Below are positions 1 through 8,188 of a stretch of DNA of 64,000 nucleotides, piece after piece. The notes under the pieces were generated by a model. It was not told the origin of the DNA and made no database searches. It saw only the letters and a list, made by a program, of their open reading frames with translations. The stretch spans positions 1 to 64,000 of the forward strand of contig JAPLOA010000055.1 in the NCBI GenBank assembly GCA_026400835.1, written 5' to 3'. Both the position numbers and the translations under genes were made by a program. How positions within the stretch are numbered: position 1 is the stretch's first letter; the number at the start of each line of letters is the position of its first letter. Source of the DNA: Planctomycetales bacterium (lineage in GTDB: Bacteria; Planctomycetota; Planctomycetia; Planctomycetales; Planctomycetaceae).

Positions 1-1815
1 GACTTAGTAAAGAGATTTATCGAGACTGAGTTTGACGTGACGCTGACTCCCGTGCAGTGGCAGGCGTTTTCTGGCTATGATCCTGAACGCCTGAAGAATT
101 CTCTTCTTGGTGAGTACGACGAAAAAAGCGATCTTCAAGTCACTGCCGTCGCGTTTCGCCGTAGCACTCTCAGTAGTCGTTCGCCGCTTGCGGTATCGAG
201 CGGAGAGAATTGCCTATCAATCAGGAACGACCTTCAACGACTAAAAGAATCTGGAATCGTCACGATTGACTCTCTTGATGATTTGGCACATTTGCACGTC
301 GTCGTAAGTGACAAGGTGACAAGAATCGACGTGCAACCACTTAGTGGCGGCGCGGTTCGATTCGCACTGGATGACTCGAATTGTACTGCAGATCATACGG
401 ACTGCGTAAAAGGAGCATTTCGTGACGCATTTGGAATTCCATTGAATCAGCTTATAGACCCAGGCAAATTTGCGCTCGGAAATGTCGGGGTTATCAGCTT
501 TCTCCTCAATATCCAGACGGACCATGAAATTCAGGACTTTCAGCAGAAAGAATATCAGCGAATGAAGAAAGACGATCTGTTGGTAGAACAAATAAAATCT
601 GCCACGGCTTGCAAACGACCCATCTGCAGCGGATTTCGACGCCCAGTATCAAATCCAGATTTGAATCAATGTGCTGTTTGCGATGGTCCGCTCAAGCCAC
701 ATCAGTTCAATGAAGTTTCAAAAAACGACGCGGTAATTCGATCACTCGTGGGTAATAAGCTGGAAGAAGTGGGTTGGAGTGTTGGAGACAAGAGAACGTT
801 TGAGGCGAACGAGTACTTTCCAATCACGCCGCCGGGTGACTTGGCTGGCGATCCAATCTGGCTGTTGTTCCGAGACAACCTCTCGGAAAAGACCAGGCAG
901 CAAATGGAGCGATCAACTCATGCGATACTCCTTGTGTCGAGTAGAACCACCGGCGGCCATATCTACATTGACTCGATCGGCACGGGGCGACTGAATCTTG
1001 CGTACCTCATTGCAACCTCCAATGATCCAAAACAGTCTGCTGGCTTTTCACAACTTCTAAAGCAGGTCATTACAGATCTACACAGATCAACCGCAATTCG
1101 GATTTCAAAAGCCGCTGAGATTTCTTTCCAGCACCTTCGTTCGGGAACGAAAGGCGACTCTGGACATGTGTACGAAACAGATGTCTTCAATTTGCTTCGG
1201 TCGTTTCTGCCTTACAGCTACAAATTAGGGCGTCAGGGTGTTGCCGAACCGGATGGCTTTGTTTGTGTACCGACTTACGGCCAAGACGGAAAGCGCGACA
1301 TCGGCGATGGTAGATCATGGAACTGGACATATGACGCGAAGCATTCGGATAAATCTCATGGCTACAGTCTGGACATTTCCGAACGAAGAAAAATGGTTGA
1401 GTACGTCGATAAGATTCGAAGCAAACGTCGCTTCATGGGTGAAGTTGAGAAGCCGAAGGCTCATGTGATTATCAGCAACAACCTATCGGATTCCGACATG
1501 GTCGCAACTGCCAAGTATTTCTTCGGATCAGATGGCGTTCGACCGAGCAATCGCGATGTCAGGCTGATACTCATGAGAGAGGAATTCCTGTCAACACTCT
1601 ATGAAGCGATCACGAAGCATCATGAAGCATTTCAACGACGGCAGCCAATTTTTGGTGAGTGCCTTGTGGAGTGCATGTCAGCTGAGGGAATTAACGGATA
1701 CCTCACGCTCGACCAGACAAAGGCCGAATCACTTGTCAACTTAATTCTCGAACACCGCGAGATAGACAAAACGTTGTCACGTTCAGATGTAGTCAAAGGA
1801 ATTGACCGTCCGTGA
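1..1815 (+). CDS. Putative PD-(D/E)XK nuclease with zinc-ribbon-like cysteines, 5' truncated by window edge
   Basis: The reading frame is open to the first base of the window, so the gene starts upstream; the first in-window start-like codon is a GTG at 37. Counting from that GTG, a zinc-ribbon-like pattern lies at C192/C197 and C212/C215. Near the C-terminus there is a nuclease-like constellation: E380 in 'GHVYETDVF', D406 in 'EPDGF' and D433-A-K435 in 'YDAKHS'. This order (E, then PD, then D-x-K) is what PD-(D/E)XK restriction-type folds use, so I infer a metal-dependent nuclease, possibly a defence gene. No known family is recognised over the first 350 residues. The last codons may belong to the reverse-transcriptase remnant that follows, because 'VVKGID' resembles the conserved lead-in of group II intron enzymes. 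The true C-terminus may therefore have been replaced by a junction. Confidence 0.5.
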   Translation, partial: DLVKRFIETEFDVTLTPVQWQAFSGYDPERLKNSLLGEYDEKSDLQVTAVAFRRSTLSSRSPLAVSSGENCLSIRNDLQRLKESGIVTIDSLDDLAHLHVVVSDKVTRIDVQPLSGGAVRFALDDSNCTADHTDCVKGAFRDAFGIPLNQLIDPGKFALGNVGVISFLLNIQTDHEIQDFQQKEYQRMKKDDLLVEQIKSATACKRPICSGFRRPVSNPDLNQCAVCDGPLKPHQFNEVSKNDAVIRSLVGNKLEEVGWSVGDKRTFEANEYFPITPPGDLAGDPIWLLFRDNLSEKTRQQMERSTHAILLVSSRTTGGHIYIDSIGTGRLNLAYLIATSNDPKQSAGFSQLLKQVITDLHRSTAIRISKAAEISFQHLRSGTKGDSGHVYETDVFNLLRSFLPYSYKLGRQGVAEPDGFVCVPTYGQDGKRDIGDGRSWNWTYDAKHSDKSHGYSLDISERRKMVEYVDKIRSKRRFMGEVEKPKAHVIISNNLSDSDMVATAKYFFGSDGVRPSNRDVRLILMREEFLSTLYEAITKHHEAFQRRQPIFGECLVECMSAEGINGYLTLDQTKAESLVNLILEHREIDKTLSRSDVVKGIDRP

Positions 1816-2011
1816 TCTGGAAGACCACTTTCGACAGCACTGGCCGACGATCCGCGAGCAATTGCTGAATGGCACTTATCAGCCTCAGCCTGTGAAACGA
1901 GTGGAGATTCCGAAACCTGACGGCGGTGTGCGTAAGCTTGGCATTCCGACAGTTCTGGATCGGTTCATTCAGCAGGCGCTGCTGCAGGTTCTTCAGCGTG
2001 ACTGGGATCAG
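1793..2011 (+). pseudogene. Group II intron reverse transcriptase/maturase, N-terminal fragment cut by IS21
   Basis: Frame 2 from about 1793 encodes the N-terminal palm region of an LtrA-type group II intron reverse transcriptase. Recognisable pieces are 'HWPTIREQLLNGTYQPQP', 'VEIPKPDGGVRKLGIPTVLD' and 'RFIQQALLQVLQRDWD'. The frame runs into the left end of the IS21 element at 2012 and stops a few codons later. The catalytic YxDD motif, the maturase domain and the intron RNA domains are missing. There is a stop just upstream (1790-1792), and the preceding residues 'KGID' sit in the neighbouring frame, so the N-terminus is also damaged. The rest of the gene is not found beyond the right end of the IS, so DNA was lost there. 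Confidence 0.8.
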
Positions 2012-2046
2012 TGTAAACGGCGGTGAGAAACCGTGGCGCCGGGCGG
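2012..2046 (+). repeat. IS21 left terminal inverted repeat
   Basis: The sequence starts TGTAAACGGCGGTGAGAAAC and pairs with 4575-4609 on the opposite strand, with 33 of 35 positions identical. Confidence 0.92.
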
Positions 2047-2161
2047 GGGGTTGGTGGGCGGTGTAAAAGTGTAACGCCCGTTTGTTCAGTTGTTGACTTC
2101 AGATTCTGTTGGAAAGGCGTCATTGTGGCGTGTTTCCGGCGGCGGAATCCGGGGGAGACAG

Positions 2162-3676
2162 GTGACGAGGGTGATCACCGACATGGAATTGTGGAGCGAA
2201 CTTCGGCGGCGGGTTTTGACCGGCGAACTCAGCAAGCGGGCGGCCTGTCGCGAGTACGGCGTGCACTGGCAGACACTGGAAAAGATGCTCGCACACAGTG
2301 AGCCGCCGGGGTATCGGAAAACGGCGAAGCGGACATCAAAACTCGACCCGTTCGTACCCGTCATCGAAGAGATTCTCACCAGCGATCGTAAGGTCCATCG
2401 CAAGCAGCGACACACGTCTCGTCGGATCTTCGAGCGGCTGCGGGATGAGCACGGCTATGACGGCGGCGAGACCATCGTCAAGTCCGTTGTACGCAGCTGG
2501 AAGCAGACGCATCAGGAAGTCTTTCTGCCGTTGTCGCATCCGCCGGGCGAAGCGCAAGTCGACTTTGGATTTGCGGATGTGTGGCTCGCTGGTGAGCTGA
2601 CGAAAGTGGCACTGTTCGTCATGACGCTGCCGTACTCGGACGCGATCTTCATCCAGGCATTTCCTCGAGAATGCACGGAAGTATTTCTCGAAGGTCATCG
2701 CCGCGCGTTTGAATTCTTCGGTGGCGTGCCAACTCGCATCAGTTACGACAATTCGAAGATCGCCGTAGGCTCGATCACAGGCTCGCGTGAACGCAAAGTC
2801 ACGAAAGAATTTCAGCGACTGAAAAGCCACTATCTGTTCGTTGATCACTTCTGTCTTGTGCGACGTCCCAACGAGAAAGGTCACGTCGAACGACTGCTCG
2901 ATTTTGCACGCCGCAATTCTCTGGTCCCCGTGCCTCGAGTGGACTCGCTCGATGTGCTGAACGGCGCATTGACACATTCCTGCCAGCAGGATCTGCAGCG
3001 TCAACTACGAGGTAAGACGGCATCGAAGAGTGAGCTGCCTGCAGAAGAGCGCCTGCAGCATTTGCGAGCTCTTCCTGTTCAGACGTTTGAATCGCATCGA
3101 GTCATTCTCGCGACATCATCATCGCTGTCGATGGTTCGCTTTGATCGCAATGACTACTCCGTGCCGACCAAGTATGCGCATCGCGAAGTCACGGTCGTTG
3201 CCACCGTTGATGACGTGAAGTTCGTCTTCGAAGACATGCTGATCGCCCAACATCCGCGATGCTGGAACAAACAGCAGTTGTTGTTCGAACCCCTGCATTT
3301 TCTCGCACTTTTCGAGCGAAAACCGGGTGGATTCGACCATGCAAGACCGCTGGAAAACTGGGATCTGCCAGTCTGCTTCGGTGTGCTCAGGCGTCGTCTG
3401 GAGAGTGAACTCAGCGGCGCGGGAACTCGTGAATTCATCAAAGTGCTGCGACTGCTGGAGACAAATCCCGTCTCCGCGTTGAAAGATGCCGTGCAGCATG
3501 CGTTGGAAATCGGAACGACAAATTGTGACGCCATTCGAGTGATTCTGGAGTACCGGAATGAAGAGCCGATCGCGCTGTTCAATCTGGACGGGCGTCCGCA
3601 TTTGAAACTGGTGCGTGTGGCCCAGACGGATATTTCTGTTTATCAAAGTTTGCTCACAGACGGAGTGATCGCATGA
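2162..3676 (+). CDS. istA: IS21-family transposase IstA
   Basis: This is the DDE transposase of the IS21 element. An N-terminal helix-turn-helix region ('RAACREYGVHWQTLEKML') is followed by the rve-type catalytic core. The acidic triad is visible as D in 'EAQVDFGFADVW', D in 'RISYDNSKIAVG' and E in 'RRPNEKGHVERLL'. The frame is open further upstream, but I choose the GTG at 2162 because it follows a GGGGGAG ribosome-binding site and gives the N-terminus 'VTRVITDMELW'. The stop overlaps the start of istB by 4 bases (ATGA), the coupling normally seen in this family. Length (504 residues) is normal and no frameshift is seen. Confidence 0.93.
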   Translation: MTRVITDMELWSELRRRVLTGELSKRAACREYGVHWQTLEKMLAHSEPPGYRKTAKRTSKLDPFVPVIEEILTSDRKVHRKQRHTSRRIFERLRDEHGYDGGETIVKSVVRSWKQTHQEVFLPLSHPPGEAQVDFGFADVWLAGELTKVALFVMTLPYSDAIFIQAFPRECTEVFLEGHRRAFEFFGGVPTRISYDNSKIAVGSITGSRERKVTKEFQRLKSHYLFVDHFCLVRRPNEKGHVERLLDFARRNSLVPVPRVDSLDVLNGALTHSCQQDLQRQLRGKTASKSELPAEERLQHLRALPVQTFESHRVILATSSSLSMVRFDRNDYSVPTKYAHREVTVVATVDDVKFVFEDMLIAQHPRCWNKQQLLFEPLHFLALFERKPGGFDHARPLENWDLPVCFGVLRRRLESELSGAGTREFIKVLRLLETNPVSALKDAVQHALEIGTTNCDAIRVILEYRNEEPIALFNLDGRPHLKLVRVAQTDISVYQSLLTDGVIA

Positions 3677-4470
3677 AGAAAACTGAAACGAAAAGTACGG
3701 TGCTGCTGGCTCATCATCTGAAGTCGCTGAAGCTGCCGACAATGCTGAGTGAATGCGAGAAAGTAGCCACACGATGTGCGACTGACAACGTCGATCATCT
3801 GGCGTTTCTGCTTCAACTGTGTGAGCTGGAATTGATCCATCGAGACCAGCGTGCGTCTGATAGAAGGCTCAAGTCTGCCAGCTTTCCAAACTACAAAACT
3901 CTGGATTCGTTCGACTTCAAAGAACAGCCGTCGATCAACAAGGTGCTGGTGACGGAACTGATGCGTGGCGAGTACATCGACAAGAAGGAAAATGTGCTTC
4001 TGGTGGGCAACTCGGGCACCGGTAAATCGCATCTCGCAACAGCTCTGGGAATCGCCGCATGTGCTCAGGGAAAGCGAGTTCGATTCATCCGCGTAACCGA
4101 GCTGATTACCGAACTGATGGAGGCTCGCGAAGAACGCTCATTGCTGCGTCTTCGCAAGCAGTTTTCCAAGCTCGATCTGCTGATTCTGGATGAGCTCGGT
4201 TACGTGCCGGCAAGCAAGATCGGCTCAGAACTTCTGTTCGATGTGATCAGCTCTGCGTACGAATCACAGAGCCTGATTGTGACGACCAATCTGCCTTTCG
4301 AGAACTGGACCGAAGTGCTGAGCAGCGAACGTCTGACAGGCGCGACTCTGGACCGGCTGACTCATCGCTGCCATATCCTGGAAGCGTCCGGCCAGAGCTT
4401 CCGTCTTCAGGATGCCAGACGTCGAAAACCTCCGACCGACTCAAGCCGCGGCTCGGCAAAGTCGAAGTAA
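3673..4470 (+). CDS. istB: IS21-family helper ATPase IstB
   Basis: This 265-residue AAA+ ATPase is related to DnaC and assists IstA in target selection and strand transfer. The Walker A motif is 'LLVGNSGTGKSHLATA' and Walker B is 'LDLLILDELGYVPA'. 'LIVTTNLPFENWTEVL' is the sensor I region typical of IstB. Its ATG overlaps the istA stop. Length is normal for the family and the frame is intact. Confidence 0.95.
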   Translation: MKKTETKSTVLLAHHLKSLKLPTMLSECEKVATRCATDNVDHLAFLLQLCELELIHRDQRASDRRLKSASFPNYKTLDSFDFKEQPSINKVLVTELMRGEYIDKKENVLLVGNSGTGKSHLATALGIAACAQGKRVRFIRVTELITELMEAREERSLLRLRKQFSKLDLLILDELGYVPASKIGSELLFDVISSAYESQSLIVTTNLPFENWTEVLSSERLTGATLDRLTHRCHILEASGQSFRLQDARRRKPPTDSSRGSAKSK

Positions 4471-4574
4471 CTTCAGAGACTTTGATCTGAAACTGGTCTC
4501 TTCCATCCCGCTGTGAGCCTTCCTCCGACCCGCTCAGCAGCCAATTCTCCATTCCAGGGCGCCACACTTTTCAA

Positions 4575-4609
4575 CCGCCCAGCGCCACGATTTCTCACCG
4601 CCGTTTACA
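4575..4609 (-). repeat. IS21 right terminal inverted repeat
   Basis: This is the reverse complement of the left end at 2012-2046, with two mismatches. The element ends at 4609 with ...GTTTACA. Confidence 0.92.
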
Positions 4610-4621
4610 GAGTTGGTAATG

Positions 4622-5090
4622 CGATGGCGGAATCATGAGAGGATATTGTCGAGTCAGTTCTTCAGCATCCTTGCGGCCTTCTTCATCGGTTCCAGTCGTG
4701 AACGGATCGCCCAGTTGTACCAGTGGTCGAAGAACTCCCGACCGGCGATGGCATCGGGCTCATCCCAGAACCAGCGAAAGTAATCGTTGATGCTCCACGC
4801 CCGGCTGGTTCGCAGTTGTTGTTTCTGCAGAGCATTCAGTTCTTCCTAAAGTTCTTCATCGAGCTTCTCGGCATTGAAAAGGAAGTGATAACGCATGCCC
4901 TTGAGACGATCGTCGCCGTCCTTCATCAATTCGCGATGTTCTTCACGCCGTACCTTGTCGACGCCTTCGTTGAGATGCTTCGAAATATGAAAGCGGTCGA
5001 CCACAATCTCCGCCTGAGGGGCATGACTGGCCACGCTTCGAACTTCGAACTCGACCAATCCATCGAAAAACTCCGCTTCTCAAATTGAAC
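4622..5090 (-). pseudogene. ISL3-family transposase remnant (C-terminal half)
   Basis: Read on the minus strand, 5090 to about 4846 encodes the DDE-core segment of an ISL3-like transposase ('EIVVDRFHISKHLNEGVDKV' and 'EEHRELMKDGDDRLKGMRYH'). An in-frame TAG at 4846-4848 follows 'LFNAEKLDEEL'. The same frame then continues with 'LRTSRAWSINDYFRWFWDEP' and 'WAIRSRLEPMKKAARMLKN' to a stop near 4660. The N-terminal half and the terminal repeats are missing. Its right-hand neighbour is the IS21 end, so the IS21 and this remnant abut. Two further ISL3 remnants lie at 26682-27063 and 27700-28041. Confidence 0.82.
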
Positions 5091-5218
5091 CTAGTTTAGT
5101 ATTTAACACACAAGGATCGGTCTGTGGATAACTCGCACGACTGGAAATCGTAACATTCGAAAATCGCACCAAATTTGACAGTCGAGTGGAGGAAAGAGAG
5201 AAAGATATTTTAAGTGTC

Positions 5219-6892
5219 TTATTCTGAAGCACCTTCCAAACGTTCCGGGACCAAGATAATCGACGGAGATACACGAATCCCATCGTCGGGAAACGGCAAC
5301 CTCTCTTTTAGCAATATATTGGGCGATATCGCAACAAATCCCGGCTTGTGCGATTCACTCCAGTTTGCTGGTGGAAACAATATCCGGAGAATGGCCGGAT
5401 GCGCATAACTTCCGCGAAAGCCAACGATTCGCATATCATGCCGTTCTTGGTATTCTCGAAGCAAAAGCAAATCTTGCCCCCAGTCCACGCTGCTGCCCAA
5501 CAAATGCTTATATCCCCGATATGGTCCACCAGCAACTTCATTGAAGTACGCAAGCTGGTGCGGATAAACTGCCGCAACGCTCAATACAGTCGATGCATAC
5601 ATGGTGCATGCAACCATCGTCAATCGCCTAGACAACGGCAAAGCTGCCAACTGTGCAACAAGGACTACGTAGAGCGCTAATGCAGGAAACGCGTAGCGCA
5701 AGTGACAGTTAACCTCTGTTTGAGAGCTCACCATCAGTAGCAGAATTAAGGCCATTGACAGAGGCACAAGCTCCCCTACAAACCTGACCGCAGACCGTCC
5801 CGGAAACATTCGAAGCGATAGTACGATGAGCCCCAGAACTAGATTTGGCCATGGACATTTTACTAGCAGGCCATAAACATAGTAATGATACCATCCGTGA
5901 TCACTTATCTCACCCGCCAAATAGTTGTCGATATGAAACGACTCTAGGTCGTGGACTTGCTCGTCAAATCCAAGAACGTATTGCATCGGCAGCGGAACAT
6001 GAAGATTGCCGCACCAGGTATCCGCAAATCGGTTGACCCTATCACCGCTCATCCCGTCAGTGGTCAAAAGGCGACTCCTGAATCCGAACTCACCAACTTT
6101 TGTGAAGCTCCCATCAAACCCATACGCGCAATTCATGACGTACAACGCAGTCAGAAACATTAGGCAGAGCCCCCGGTAGTGCGCCCCCATATTGACAAAA
6201 CCTCTATTTGCGCGACTATACCGGAACGCTGCGACAAGAACGGGCCATAGAACAAAAAGAAAAAGCCAGCTCATTTTAGTTAGCTCGGCGAGCCCTAAAA
6301 CAACGCCCGCCTGAATCGCCAAGCCATAAGCAGGCTGCTTTAACCATCGCCAGAATGTATAGCCACTGGCGATCCCAAGAGCTACACAGGCACTGTCGGG
6401 CGTTATCAGTTCCCCATGTGCCAGAAGATTAGGTTCAGTGGCGTACATTGCCGCCGCTACAAGCCCAGCTCGCCTCCCGTATAAGTCTCTAGACCACAAA
6501 TATGCGAACACAAGCCCCAGCGCGCTAAAGCCAATGCAGACAAGCCGGCCATACAAAATGCAGTTCAATGCCACACGCCCATTCACGTCTACGAAAGCAT
6601 GCCCGCATGGATACTCCACCCGACTAGTATCCTTGTGCAACAATGGCGACCAATCGCACTTGATGTCCATGAATACAGACGGCAATGCAGCGACAGCCTT
6701 TACTAAGGGTGGATTGACACGATAGAGGTCGTACCTACCAAGTTTCCAGATAGACAGACCTGCAACAATGGTTGCCGGCTCGAGATCTGTTGGGCTGTGT
6801 AAGGACGAAGAGTAGCCGATGGCTCCGCATTGCAATATGATTAGCAGAACCAGTAGTGCGCGATGTGCCTGCACGATTCGAATGAACTGCAT
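5219..6892 (-). CDS. GT39-type membrane glycosyltransferase (cassette A)
   Basis: This is a multi-pass membrane protein of the GT-C/GT39 (PMT/ArnT-like) class, which moves sugars from lipid carriers to acceptors on the outer face of the membrane. Family signs are the first hydrophobic helix ('ALLVLLIILQCGAIGYSS') followed by an acidic loop ('SPTDLEPATIVAG'), the segment 'YRVNPPLVKAVAALP', about ten hydrophobic stretches and a soluble tail. The frame is open to 7042. I choose the ATG at 6892 (557 residues) because it puts the first helix at the N-terminus; no clear Shine-Dalgarno is seen at either start. The tail contains 'YFNEVAGGPYRGYKHLLGSS' followed by 'VDWGQDLLLL'. The broken GT gene at 31295-33066 shares this signature, so the two are paralogues. 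Substrate unknown. Confidence 0.72.
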   Translation of the reverse strand: MQFIRIVQAHRALLVLLIILQCGAIGYSSSLHSPTDLEPATIVAGLSIWKLGRYDLYRVNPPLVKAVAALPSVFMDIKCDWSPLLHKDTSRVEYPCGHAFVDVNGRVALNCILYGRLVCIGFSALGLVFAYLWSRDLYGRRAGLVAAAMYATEPNLLAHGELITPDSACVALGIASGYTFWRWLKQPAYGLAIQAGVVLGLAELTKMSWLFLFVLWPVLVAAFRYSRANRGFVNMGAHYRGLCLMFLTALYVMNCAYGFDGSFTKVGEFGFRSRLLTTDGMSGDRVNRFADTWCGNLHVPLPMQYVLGFDEQVHDLESFHIDNYLAGEISDHGWYHYYVYGLLVKCPWPNLVLGLIVLSLRMFPGRSAVRFVGELVPLSMALILLLMVSSQTEVNCHLRYAFPALALYVVLVAQLAALPLSRRLTMVACTMYASTVLSVAAVYPHQLAYFNEVAGGPYRGYKHLLGSSVDWGQDLLLLREYQERHDMRIVGFRGSYAHPAILRILFPPANWSESHKPGFVAISPNILLKERLPFPDDGIRVSPSIILVPERLEGASE

Positions 6893-7066
6893 GCCACAGT
6901 GGCAGAGCGGACTTGGAGTTCCCCGTTGAGCCCGCAGCAATAAACGAACCTTACCGATAGACTGCATCTTAAAGCCCGTCAGATTTCTCTGCGAAGTATG
7001 ACTTCCAACTCTCGACCAGAAACTCATGTGCCTACAAAGCAATGCTTCTCTGGAGCCCCGGCAGTA

Positions 7067-7618
7067 TCACCGACAGTCGGATTTAATGACACTTGTACAA
7101 ACGCGTGATTCACACGAAAGCTCGAACCCATTAAGACCGTCTCGAGAATCATCAACGATCGCTTGCGGAAAGTCGTCAGCTATCGTACCGACAATCACCA
7201 ATGCTGTGGGTGATGGAATGAATAGAAAAACCACGCCCATCGAACGCGGAGAAGCTGGCCTAAGCATCCGCGAGCACTTCAAAATGTCATCTTCGTCTAC
7301 TGTAGAGGGCTTGGCCTCGACCGCAATCAGCCCCTTTGCTCGGTGGCTGTTGTCGTGTCAACACCATCAATCACCAGAAATCACAAGGGAATTCATTTAT
7401 TCCCCATTCGCACAATTCGCCAACCCGGGTTCGCTTACTTCAAAACTAGCGGCCAAAGCCGTTAATTCAGATGCGGGTCTCAGCAGGGGCAAAGTTGCTA
7501 TTGGACCAACAACAATTTCCGCCATTTTTTACCAACGCCCGGATCAAGATCCAATTCCAGTTCTCCGATTCCCACACAAGCAAACTGGCTGTCTCCGTTC
7601 ACCGATGACATATATCCT
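7067..7618 (-). pseudogene. Decayed DUF1573-like gene (frameshifted), or short ORFs of unknown nature
   Basis: There is no intact gene in this 552-base stretch, but the minus strand holds coding-like pieces in different frames. One frame ends with 'FLVIDGVDTTTATEQRG' and the next continues with 'GLIAVEAKPSTVDEDD', then 'MGVVFLFIPSPTALVIVG' and 'TIADDFPQAIVDDSRDGL', to a stop at 7067. Joined, these resemble the Ig-like DUF1573 domain (the 'VDTTCGC...V.P..v..g' pattern), with the usual CGC replaced. An intact DUF1573 domain sits at the equivalent place in cassette B (28266-29495). Immediately after the MauE-like gene, an AGAGG site precedes a 37-codon ORF from 7611 ('MSSVNGDSQFACVGIGELEL' at its start). 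I read this as a dying gene with at least two frame changes; the family call is tentative. Confidence 0.4.
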
Positions 7619-8188
7619 CTACACCATTGACGATGACGAAGTTACCACGTTGAGAACGCGTTGGAGGGCATGAACCCGCCAGAAGAGGGCTGAACAGCAC
7701 GCCAATGCGGACAAGGCAAGCATAGACACTACGGATACATCGAAATGAACAGTATTCCCGAAGCAGCCGCACTCAATATCCATGCCTTTCCACAAGACAA
7801 TCGCCTGCGCGCATACGAATAACCCAAACAAACACATTGACCAAAACCAAGCAGCCTCTACAAAGCTATCTGTTAGCAACGCTATGGCACTGGTGAGTTG
7901 CAGAATTGGAACCATCGCAGCCACGAAGACAGCCGAGTATACTGACACGATTTGATAAGAATTCACCGTATTTAAGAATTCGAGCGGGTTGGCCACATGG
8001 GGAAAGCTAGATGCGATAAACAGTGAGGCGACGAGAGAACGTAGCGCCACTTCAAAGACATAGACAAATCGCGTCACACGGTGCTCACTAAGAAACCAGT
8101 AGACCGAAAACAAGCGTCCATTTTTTTCCAGCACAGCTACGCCCCTCAACAGTCGAAACACAATCGTTACTTGTGGGCAGCGACCCAA
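7619..8188 (-). CDS. MauE/DoxX-like redox-associated membrane protein
   Basis: This 189-residue protein has about four membrane helices and a 'GMDIECGCFGN' loop. The C-G-C-F-G motif in a small DoxX/MauE-type protein is characteristic of MauE relatives, which in the methylamine dehydrogenase system are needed for disulfide formation in a Cys-rich periplasmic subunit. Its ATG overlaps the end of the upstream peptidase-rhodanese gene by 22 bases, so the two are probably co-translated. I infer that it supplies or shuttles oxidising equivalents for the Cys-rich exported proteins of the same gene row. That link rests only on gene context. Confidence 0.62.
   Translation of the reverse strand: MGRCPQVTIVFRLLRGVAVLEKNGRLFSVYWFLSEHRVTRFVYVFEVALRSLVASLFIASSFPHVANPLEFLNTVNSYQIVSVYSAVFVAAMVPILQLTSAIALLTDSFVEAAWFWSMCLFGLFVCAQAIVLWKGMDIECGCFGNTVHFDVSVVSMLALSALACCSALFWRVHALQRVLNVVTSSSSMV

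Larger units (their letters stand above)
2012..4609 (+). mobile_element. IS21-family insertion sequence, structurally complete
   Basis: A 2598-bp element carries istA and istB in the usual overlapping order. It is bounded by terminal inverted repeats that begin with TGT, as IS21 ends do. The outer 35 bases at each end match at 33 positions. A second, inner pair of similar blocks follows at both ends (around 2050-2075 and 4550-4572), which fits the multiple-terminal-repeat layout of the family. Both genes are open and retain their catalytic motifs, so the element could be active. The flanks do not show a target duplication: the bases before 2012 (GGATCAG) differ from those after 4609 (GAGTTGG). 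This suggests a deletion or rearrangement after insertion. Confidence 0.93.

Noticed and set aside
4723..5088. Plus-strand frame of 121 codons
   Set aside because: It is the antisense shadow of the ISL3 transposase remnant.
7026..7673. Open frame of 215 codons on the plus strand
   Set aside because: It overlaps the ends of two believable minus-strand genes, has Ser/Pro/Arg-rich chance-like composition, no domain and no ribosome-binding site.
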